From Chlamydiota bacterium (GTDB lineage: Bacteria > Chlamydiota > Chlamydiia > Chlamydiales > SM23-39): a DNA stretch of 11,486 nt. Below, piece by piece: positions 6,181-11,486 of the stretch. Under the pieces are notes generated by a model, which worked only from the letters and a program-made list of their open reading frames with translations, searched no databases and had not been told where the DNA came from. The stretch is from positions 1-11,486 of the forward strand of contig DAIDIM010000018.1 in assembly GCA_027459365.1 (NCBI GenBank), in the 5' to 3' direction. Every line of letters starts with the position of its first letter. Position 1 is the stretch's first letter. Made by a program: the position numbers and the translations under genes.

Positions 6181-6348
6181 ATGACACGCATGAGCAAACA
6201 AGGTGAACGAAGAGCAGTGTCTCACCGCAGACGCCGCCCAATAGCTCAGAAAACAGGACCTAAAAAAGATCAGTTAGAATTCGGATATAAAGTCCATGAA
6301 AATGGTCTCGAAGCCCTCACAAAACGATTTATTCCAAAGGTAAGGTAA
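6181..6348 (+). CDS. Small basic chlamydial protein, 55 aa
   Basis: This 55-aa protein begins MTRMSKQGERRAVSHRRRRP, is strongly basic in its first 30 residues, and ends in KRFIPKVR. From memory it resembles the tiny unnamed ORF just upstream of CT422 in Chlamydia trachomatis (CT421.1 region). The alternative start at the second Met (6190) would remove three residues. It has no membrane segment. The arginine cluster suggests nucleic acid, perhaps rRNA, binding, but no function is known to me. It leads an operon with the next small basic protein, two bases apart, and ybeY. Clear promoter and Shine-Dalgarno sites and good codon structure support it as a real gene despite its size. Confidence 0.75.
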   Translation: MTRMSKQGERRAVSHRRRRPIAQKTGPKKDQLEFGYKVHENGLEALTKRFIPKVR

Positions 6349-6350
6349 TC

Positions 6351-6509
6351 ATGACACGACATTCTAGCTACGGGAAATCAGGAAATACAGGCCAAAAAAG
6401 AAATGTTTTAAAGCGTTTTGAGCGCATCGAAGTGCTCCGCAAGCTTGGGAAATGGGTAGATGGCAAAAATACAAAAGTCACCAACCTCCCAAAAACCCCT
6501 TCAGCTTAA
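6351..6509 (+). CDS. Small basic protein of the Planctomycetes-Verrucomicrobia-Chlamydiae group, 52 aa
   Basis: This 52-aa protein contains QKRNVLKRFERIEVLRKLGKW (15-35) and a late NLPKTP. This is the pattern RNVL.R.ER...L.....W...........LPK that I recall for the 'small basic protein' family of planctomycetes, verrucomicrobia and chlamydiae. The function is unestablished. It begins two bases after the stop of the first small protein, with AAGGT (6342-6346) as Shine-Dalgarno inside the upstream stop region. Its last 50 bases overlap the start of ybeY in another frame. Constant linkage to YbeY, a 16S rRNA maturation and ribosome quality-control nuclease, makes a ribosome-associated role plausible but unproven. 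Confidence 0.8.
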   Translation: MTRHSSYGKSGNTGQKRNVLKRFERIEVLRKLGKWVDGKNTKVTNLPKTPSA

Positions 6510-6915
6510 CATATATAATGACCAAAGTGCGCTTCCCATCAGGAAGCGCCTAATCTCCCAAATTGTCAAAAAAATATTTTCGTTTCTGCAAATCGATTGC
6601 AAAGAGATTTCTATCTATTTTACCTCTATTCAAACTATTACTGAACTCCATTTGCAATTTTTTAATGATCCTACCCCAACCGACTGCATCTCCTTTCCTT
6701 TTGACAAAGATCATCTTGGAGAGATCTTTGTTTGTCCTGCCGTCGCAATCGAGTACGCAAAAAAGCACAATCTCGATCCCTTAAAAGAGACCATCCTTTA
6801 CGTGGTTCACGGAATCCTGCATCTCATTGGCTATGATGATTTAGACACCTCCTCAAAACAAAAGATGCGCCGAATGGAAAAAAAATGTATGGATCACATA
6901 GACTCGTTATTGTGA
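6460..6915 (+). CDS. ybeY: Endoribonuclease YbeY (rRNA maturation factor), variant metal site
   Basis: This 151-aa protein matches the UPF0054/YbeY family, single-metal enzymes for 16S rRNA 3'-end maturation and 70S quality control. The metal motif is at 117-127: HGILHLIGYDD. His117 and His121 are present, but the third ligand, His in E. coli (HGxLHLxGYDH), is Asp127. The upstream PTDCISFPFD block (72-81) corresponds to the family's PT(D/N)VLSFP, but the Arg five to six residues before it (Arg59 in E. coli, part of YRGKDKPT) is replaced by Phe in FFNDPTPT. Asp as third ligand is, to my memory, also found in Bacteroidetes YbeY (GYKDK), so activity may be kept. The ATG at 6460 overlaps the preceding gene by 50 bp; no other start precedes the conserved LNIYN strand. 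It is the counterpart of CT422. Confidence 0.85.
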   Translation: MAKIQKSPTSQKPLQLNIYNDQSALPIRKRLISQIVKKIFSFLQIDCKEISIYFTSIQTITELHLQFFNDPTPTDCISFPFDKDHLGEIFVCPAVAIEYAKKHNLDPLKETILYVVHGILHLIGYDDLDTSSKQKMRRMEKKCMDHIDSLL

Positions 6916-8177
6916 GCACTTTTTTTTTAGACACCCCTTTTTTGACCATCATCTTTCTCATTGGCTCACTCCTGCTCACCGTCTGCAATACAGCCCTGAT
7001 TCAGCTTGGACGGCATAAGTCCAAAAAAATCATTCGTCTATTCGCTACTTGGGAAAATCTCATTTTCTCCATCTCCCTTTCAAAGCAAATCACACAACTC
7101 CTCTATGCGATTTTCTTTTTTTTCTTTCTCTTCTCTGCTTATCCATCCATTAGAAGATCGCTCCAAGAAATCATCCCAGATTTTGCCCCTCTACTCCTTG
7201 CAAGTTGCCTAATCGTCGGAATATCAATCTTTCTCGATTTTATCGTCCGTACCTTTGCCGTGACAAAAAGTCGGCTCGCATTAAAAATCGCTTTTCCTCC
7301 AGCCCTCTTCTATATTGGCCTCTTCTCTCCAATCAGCATCCCTTTTGTTCGCATTGCCAAAATTCTCCATCAAAAACTGGGTCTAGAAGACATTGCTACA
7401 AAGACGCCAATTCGCGAAATGATTCGTGAATCTGAACTCCAGTACAATTTGGATTTATCTGACCAAAAACTGATTAGCTCTTTCATCAACTTTAAAGAAA
7501 GGGTAGCCAAAGAGATCATGGTACCCCGCATTGATCTTTTTTCCTTAAAAGCAGAGACAACCATCCGCGATGCAACCCGACTTTTTGCGCAAGAGGACTA
7601 TAGCCGAATTCCCATTTACAAAGAGAATCTCGACCACATCATTGGCGTTGCCCTCTACAAAGACCTCCTTAAATGCTATGCAAATCCCGATCAAAACCTC
7701 GACGCGCCCCTTGAAACCATCGCCAAACAAGTCCTCTACTCGCCAGAAAATAAAAATGTTTCCCAACTCCTTCAAGAATTCCGAAGTAAGCAAATTCACA
7801 TGGCCATCGTCGTCGATGAATACGGAGGGACCGAAGGCATTGTTACCATCGAAGACATTCTCGAAGAGCTGGTCGGAGAAATCGAAGATGAATACGATAT
7901 CGGCGAAGAAAATCAATTCATAGAACTACCCGGTGGAGGCTGGATCATCGATGCCAAAATGACCCTTCTCGATATCGAAACCCAAATCGGCGTCCACATA
8001 CCCACCCATCCAGAATACGAAACCCTCGGCGGCTATGTCTACCACTGTGCAGGCACAATTCCAAGCAAAGGCTGGCGCCTCTCTCACGACCAATTCGACC
8101 TCGAAGTGATCTCCTCCAACGAACGGGCCATCAAAAAAATCAAAATCATTCCCCGTCAAAAAAACGCCGATGACTAA
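6885..8177 (+). CDS. Membrane CBS-domain protein, hemolysin C/CorC (TlyC) family
   Basis: This protein of up to 430 aa has an N-terminal membrane part with hydrophobic stretches at about 17-38, 72-88, 101-121 and 135-158 (DUF21/CNNM-like). Then comes a pair of CBS domains at about 208-335, starting at the family's KEIMVPRIDLFSL and including DYSRIPIYKENLDHIIG and VVDEYGGTEGIVTIEDILEELVGEI. Last is a CorC_HlyC domain at about 345-428 (GGGWIIDAKMTLLDI…, YETLGGYVY). Relatives are proposed to take part in divalent-cation (Mg2+/Co2+) export or homeostasis. 'Hemolysin' is a historical name and does not imply toxicity. The ATG at 6885 gives a 31-bp overlap with ybeY. A GTG at 6912 forms a GTGA overlap like that at 4961 and would give 421 aa, and may be the real start. 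It is the counterpart of CT423. Confidence 0.85.
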   Translation: MYGSHRLVIVSTFFLDTPFLTIIFLIGSLLLTVCNTALIQLGRHKSKKIIRLFATWENLIFSISLSKQITQLLYAIFFFFFLFSAYPSIRRSLQEIIPDFAPLLLASCLIVGISIFLDFIVRTFAVTKSRLALKIAFPPALFYIGLFSPISIPFVRIAKILHQKLGLEDIATKTPIREMIRESELQYNLDLSDQKLISSFINFKERVAKEIMVPRIDLFSLKAETTIRDATRLFAQEDYSRIPIYKENLDHIIGVALYKDLLKCYANPDQNLDAPLETIAKQVLYSPENKNVSQLLQEFRSKQIHMAIVVDEYGGTEGIVTIEDILEELVGEIEDEYDIGEENQFIELPGGGWIIDAKMTLLDIETQIGVHIPTHPEYETLGGYVYHCAGTIPSKGWRLSHDQFDLEVISSNERAIKKIKIIPRQKNADD

Positions 8178-8250
8178 ACCGTCAATAAATTATCACATCA
8201 AAATGATTTTTTCCTTCTAAAACAAAGAAAACTTCGGCAAAATGACTCCA

Positions 8251-8257
8251 AAGGGAG
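8251..8257 (+). promoter_or_regulatory. Ribosome-binding site deciding the start of the DUF3604 gene
   Basis: AAGGGAG lies five bases before the ATG at 8263. The upstream in-frame ATG at 8242 has no such site, and the Shine-Dalgarno itself would lie within the extra seven codons. The shorter product beginning MRRS also agrees with my memory of the chlamydial homologue CT425. Confidence 0.65.
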
Positions 8258-8262
8258 TATTC

Positions 8263-10176
8263 ATGCGTCGATCGATCTGTGTATGTGAACCGAATGCTGC
8301 ATTAGCTGGAGCCATTGGCCATTGGAAATTCGTCTACACGACAGCCAACCATCTGCCAAAAGGGACAAAGCTCCGCTTTGATCTCGATAGCCACGGTAGC
8401 GAACTGGAATGGCAGCTCCCTCAAACCAATCTAAAGAAAAAAGAGAACATCATCTGGGCCGAAGCAGAAGGGAAAATCTTTGCTGCAACAGTAGTAGAGC
8501 ATCCACAAAAAAAGACCACCTCCTATGAATTTACCCTTCCAACGGAAGTAAAACCGGGCGATACCCTCACCATTCATATGGGAAGCCTCATTGGCAACGA
8601 ACCTCAGAAAGGGAATCTCTCCCAAAAAACGGTGCAAAGAAAACGACCCTTTACCCTCTTTATCGATCCGAAAGGGAAAGGGGACTATAAAGAAAGTGAG
8701 ACATTCTATCTCGACGTTCGCGGGAATGTCCTAAAAAATCTCCGCATCATTGCCCCTTCGCTTGTCAATCGGAATAAAAGATTTGATGTCATCGTCCGTT
8801 TTGAGGACATCTATGGCAATCTCACCTCGAATGCGCCACCAGGAACACTTATTGAACTTAGCTACGAATACCTACGGGAGAACCTCAATTGGAAACTTTT
8901 CGTCCCGGAAACTGGATTCATTGCCCTCCCTAATCTCTATTTCAATGAACCCGGAATCTATCGAATTCAGCTCCAAATCCAAAAAACGAAAGAGACCTTC
9001 TACTCACCCCCCATTAAATGCCTCCCCGAAGCTGGCCTAAGTCTCTACTGGGGCCTTCTCCATGGTGAATCAGATCGGATGCACTCATCAGACAATATCG
9101 AAACCCTCCTTCGCCACATGCGCGATGATAAAGCTCTCCAATTCTTTGCCACCTCCTGCTTTGAAAGCGAAGAAGAGACACCCAATGATGTTTGGAAATC
9201 CATCGTACAGCAAACAGCAGAATTCAACGAAGAGGACCGTTTTGTCGCGCTCCAAGGATTCCTCTGGCTTGGAGAACCCAAAGAAGAAGGACTCCGTCAA
9301 TTCATCTATGCAAAAGACAATAAGCCTATCCTCCGCCGCAAAGATACCAAAAATAATTCGCTCAAGAAAATCTACAAAACCAACAACCCCAAAGAGATGA
9401 TCTCCATCCCCATGATGACCATGGGCAAAGAGACCTGCTACAACTTTGCCGACTTCAATCCTGAATTTGAAAAGGTAGTCGAAATCTACAACGCCTGGGG
9501 CTCTTCTGAATGTCCAGCGAAAGAAGGGAACAAACGACCCATCAACGGATCACGTCATGGCATCTCTGAAACTCCTGATGGATCCATCATCAAAGCTTTA
9601 AATCTTGGGCATCGTTTCGGTTTCATCGCCGGCGGCAGTGACCATAGAGCCATTTTCAAAAGCCTTACAGAAAACGACCAAACGGAATATTCTCCTGGTC
9701 TTACAGCCATTCTCGCAAAAGAGCATAACCGCTACTCCCTCATCGAAGCGTTGCAAGCAAGATCTTGCTATGCAACAACAGGCGAGCGGATTGTCGTCGG
9801 CCTAAAAATTGCAAACTTTTCCATGGGCGCCGAGATTGATACGAAAAATCGTCCCGGCCTCGAATTCAATCGGCACATCGTGATCTATGCAATAGGAACC
9901 GCGCCCCTCACTGAAATCACCCTTATCCGCAATGGAAAGACCCTCAAAGAATTCAGCGCAAAAGACGACCACTTTGAGATCGCCTATGATGATATGGATC
10001 CGCTCTCTCAAATCGTCCTCGAACCAGAAAACCGATCCCCCTTTATCTATTACTATCTCCGCGTGAAGCAAAAAGATGGCCACATCGCCTGGAGCTCACC
10101 CATTTGGATTGATCTAACAACGCGCAGCTCGCCCATTCAATCCGGAACAAAGAAAATGAAGAAAAAATCAAACTAA
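8263..10176 (+). CDS. DUF3604 family protein (PHP-like fold), CT425 counterpart
   Basis: This 637-aa protein is from the ATG at 8263; starting at 8242 would add seven residues. Residues 1-260 are beta-rich with no signal peptide. Residues about 260-580 match DUF3604, including YWGLLHGES (His267), DRFVALQGFLWLG, EIYNAWGSSEC, GFIAGGSDHR (Asp460, His461), GLTAILAKE and ARSCYATTGERI (about 498-509). DUF3604 proteins are treated as PHP-like metal-dependent hydrolases of unknown substrate. The usual YWGDLHG reads YWGLLHG here. Where many relatives have a metal-type DH or HQ pair after the first helix (…F.A.HQ/TDH), this one has FFATSCFES. The metal site may therefore be degenerate. The gene follows the CBS protein by 85 bp, and a hairpin lies 50 bp downstream. 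In C. trachomatis, as I recall, an rsbV-type gene (CT424) sits between the two; it is absent here. Confidence 0.75.
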   Translation: MRRSICVCEPNAALAGAIGHWKFVYTTANHLPKGTKLRFDLDSHGSELEWQLPQTNLKKKENIIWAEAEGKIFAATVVEHPQKKTTSYEFTLPTEVKPGDTLTIHMGSLIGNEPQKGNLSQKTVQRKRPFTLFIDPKGKGDYKESETFYLDVRGNVLKNLRIIAPSLVNRNKRFDVIVRFEDIYGNLTSNAPPGTLIELSYEYLRENLNWKLFVPETGFIALPNLYFNEPGIYRIQLQIQKTKETFYSPPIKCLPEAGLSLYWGLLHGESDRMHSSDNIETLLRHMRDDKALQFFATSCFESEEETPNDVWKSIVQQTAEFNEEDRFVALQGFLWLGEPKEEGLRQFIYAKDNKPILRRKDTKNNSLKKIYKTNNPKEMISIPMMTMGKETCYNFADFNPEFEKVVEIYNAWGSSECPAKEGNKRPINGSRHGISETPDGSIIKALNLGHRFGFIAGGSDHRAIFKSLTENDQTEYSPGLTAILAKEHNRYSLIEALQARSCYATTGERIVVGLKIANFSMGAEIDTKNRPGLEFNRHIVIYAIGTAPLTEITLIRNGKTLKEFSAKDDHFEIAYDDMDPLSQIVLEPENRSPFIYYYLRVKQKDGHIAWSSPIWIDLTTRSSPIQSGTKKMKKKSN

Positions 10177-10226
10177 ACCTCTTAGCATCTTTTGCAGAGA
10201 ATAAAACACTCATCCTCAGGAACTTG

Positions 10227-10259
10227 CAATGTTCTCCGCAAATAATGCGGAGAATATTG
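10227..10259 (+). terminator. Intrinsic-terminator-like hairpin after the DUF3604 gene
   Basis: Bases 10227-10240 and 10246-10259 pair over 14 positions, with one G-U wobble, around the loop AATAA. The core is a perfect 9-bp TTCTCCGCA/TGCGGAGAA stem. The following bases TTATACT are only moderately T-rich. It lies 50 bases after the DUF3604 stop and just before the Fic remnant. This is the most stable hairpin I noticed in the window and probably ends the upstream transcript. Confidence 0.6.
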
Positions 10260-10274
10260 TTATACTAAAGGAGT

Positions 10275-10385
10275 ATGCACCTCCATAAATTAAAAGATTG
10301 GCCCTTATTTCAGTGGGATTCTGAAAAAATCTCCCCCCTTCTTGCTCGTGTCCGTTTACGATTCAGTGGTTTCTCCTATCTTTAA
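10275..10385 (+). pseudogene. Remnant of a DUF4172/Fic-family protein N-terminus
   Basis: This frame encodes 36 residues starting MHLHKLKDWPLFQWDSEKIS and continuing PLLARVRLRF before it ends. The W(P)xFxWDxxxIxxLLxxVR pattern is the start of the DUF4172 domain that precedes Fic (AMP-transferase) domains in many bacterial proteins of about 370 aa. The frame runs into unrelated residues and a stop after SGFSYL, and I see no Fic motif (HPFxxGNGR) downstream in any frame. It is therefore a truncated relic, not a functional Fic protein. AAAGGAG lies just upstream, but only one base separates it from the ATG, too close for efficient initiation. The 54 bases from 10386 to 10439 hold no clear feature. 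Confidence 0.6.
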
Positions 10386-10439
10386 AGGGACGTAGTACCT
10401 CCTATTCATTAAAAAAATGATATCTGGTAGTTTACAAGA

Positions 10440-11486
10440 ATGCATCTCCTTCTTTTTCTACTTCCATTGCTCTTTGCCTCTGCATCTGAAGAGATCAAAA
10501 TGCACTCCCTCTTTCTCATGCAGAACAATGAAATCGAAAGCGCTCTCCAGCGCTATCAACAATATTGCACCACGAGCGAAAAATACGACTTTGAAACCCT
10601 TCAGCAGCTCGGCCTCATCATGCTACAAAAAGGGATTCAATCAGATGACCCGCAAACCTTTCTCATGTCCCTTTTTGGCGCAGGCGTTTCAGGGTCGGCT
10701 CTTTCACTAGAAATCCTCGAAAAAGGGCTCAATTACCCTGATCCCCAAGTCCAACTCCTCTCCCTCCATTTCATCACTGAGCTCGAAGACGATAAAATCA
10801 ACGACCTCCTGAATGTTGCGATGAGCTCCAGTTACCTCTCCACCCGCATGGAAGCAGCCTTCTACATGTGCAAATGCAAACATCCACATGCAGTCGGCCA
10901 AATCGAAGGACTCATGGTGCGACTCCCCACCATCTTCAAGCCCTACTTCCCCTCCTTTTTCGCACTCCTCGGAACAAATGAAGCCACCCAATCGCTCAAA
11001 AGGCTCCTCGAAGACACCGACCCACAGGTGCGCATCGAATCTATCCTCAACATTGCAAAAACCGGCCGTGACGACTTTCTTCCACAACTCCGCCGCAAAC
11101 TCTCCCACTCACACATTGCCGAAATTGAAGCCACCATCTTCGCAATCGGTTTACTTAAAGACTCCTCCTCACTCCAAAAACTCAAAAAACTGGCCCAATC
11201 CCCAACCGACTCCATCCGTCTTGCCTCCGCCCTTGCCCTCTACCAACTAGGAGACCGGAGCGAAGTCCATCAAATCATCAACCTCGCAAAAAAACAAAAC
11301 CTCTTCGCCATCTTTAGCCTTGGCAAAATTACCGATACTCAAGAGACACTTGCCCAACTCACCAACTCCCCCGATTTTCAAGTACGCATTAACGCAGGCC
11401 TCGCCCTCCTCCAACATCACGATTCCCGATGCCTATCTGCCCTTCGTGAAATCCTCATCATCGACTCACGCGACCTCGCTATCCAC
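10440..11486 (+). CDS. Secreted HEAT-repeat protein, C-terminus beyond the window
   Basis: At least 349 residues are encoded without a stop up to the window end, so the gene is 3'-incomplete here. ATG 10440 is the first possible start, since an in-frame TAG lies at 10428-10430. The N-terminus MHLLLFLLPLLFASASEE has a hydrophobic core of about 12 residues and an ASA cleavage-type site, a short signal peptide that suggests export to the periplasm or beyond. The rest is a chain of helical repeats of about 30-40 residues with HEAT/PBS-lyase features, for example LEDTDPQVRIESILNIAKTG, LAQSPTDSIRLASALALYQLGD and LTNSPDFQVRINAGLALLQ. These repeats form protein-binding solenoids, and no catalytic motif is visible. 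The coding strand is extremely C-rich and G-poor (27 C to 4 G in 11161-11220). The binding partner is unknown. Confidence 0.8.
   Translation, partial: MHLLLFLLPLLFASASEEIKMHSLFLMQNNEIESALQRYQQYCTTSEKYDFETLQQLGLIMLQKGIQSDDPQTFLMSLFGAGVSGSALSLEILEKGLNYPDPQVQLLSLHFITELEDDKINDLLNVAMSSSYLSTRMEAAFYMCKCKHPHAVGQIEGLMVRLPTIFKPYFPSFFALLGTNEATQSLKRLLEDTDPQVRIESILNIAKTGRDDFLPQLRRKLSHSHIAEIEATIFAIGLLKDSSSLQKLKKLAQSPTDSIRLASALALYQLGDRSEVHQIINLAKKQNLFAIFSLGKITDTQETLAQLTNSPDFQVRINAGLALLQHHDSRCLSALREILIIDSRDLAIH

Noticed and set aside
8200..8220. Possible terminator ATCA-AAA-TGAT plus T-run after the CBS gene
   Set aside because: The stem is only four A/T-rich base pairs, too weak to support a call.
10417..10710. 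97-aa plus-strand frame starting at 10417
   Set aside because: It is the shifted frame of the HEAT-repeat gene start, and its composition (Ser/Phe/Lys-rich) does not look like a protein domain.
10707..11108. 133-aa open frame on the minus strand inside the HEAT-repeat gene
   Set aside because: It is explained by the C-rich, G-poor plus strand, which makes minus-strand stops rare. The plus frame has a signal peptide and repeats.

Overview
The window most likely comes from a member of the Chlamydiota, probably an environmental (Parachlamydiales-like) lineage rather than Chlamydia itself. The main evidence is the block at 6181-10176: two tiny basic proteins, ybeY, a CBS-domain hemolysin-C-like protein and a DUF3604 protein. 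From memory, this is the order of the CT421.1/CT421.2-CT422-CT423-(CT424)-CT425 neighbourhood of Chlamydia trachomatis. The second tiny protein belongs to a family I know only from the Planctomycetes-Verrucomicrobia-Chlamydiae group. The lipase-like protein and a Fic-type N-terminal fragment fit the accessory repertoire of amoeba-associated chlamydiae.

Layout. 1-322: a GC-rich edge, then the 3' end of a phosphoribosyltransferase-like gene with no intact 5' end. 371-1603 (+): a putative class 3 lipase-fold protein with its own promoter and a leader hairpin. 1604-3821 (-): a two-gene unit of an unknown 165-aa protein and a Uup-type ABC-F ATPase, whose stop codon abuts the lipase stop codon. 3849-3886: back-to-back promoters. 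3931-6009 (+): an operon of Hsp20, two tandem DUF502 membrane proteins and a DNA polymerase III chi-like protein, joined by 4-bp start/stop overlaps and followed by an 18-bp perfect palindrome. 6119-8177 (+): promoter, two small basic proteins, ybeY and the CBS protein. 8263-10176 (+): DUF3604 protein, followed by a strong hairpin. 10275-10385 (+): a 36-aa remnant of a DUF4172/Fic N-terminus. 10440-11486 (+): a secreted HEAT-repeat protein that runs off the right end.

How the genes may work together. The Uup and Hsp20 groups look like housekeeping and stress functions (ribosome-linked ABC-F ATPase, holdase chaperone, membrane proteins, clamp-loader accessory subunit). The small-basic-protein/ybeY/CBS/DUF3604 block is a lineage-conserved cassette. 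Its linkage to the rRNA-processing enzyme YbeY suggests, by association only, a ribosome- or RNA-related role for the two tiny proteins. Accessory or decaying material lies at the left edge, in the lipase gene and in the Fic remnant. I saw no rRNA or tRNA gene, CRISPR array, transposase or replication origin. I found no clear evidence of a wholly new system; the most interesting items are the small-basic-protein cassette, variant residues in YbeY and the DUF3604 protein, the leader hairpin of the lipase gene and the A8 tract at the overlap of the two minus-strand genes.
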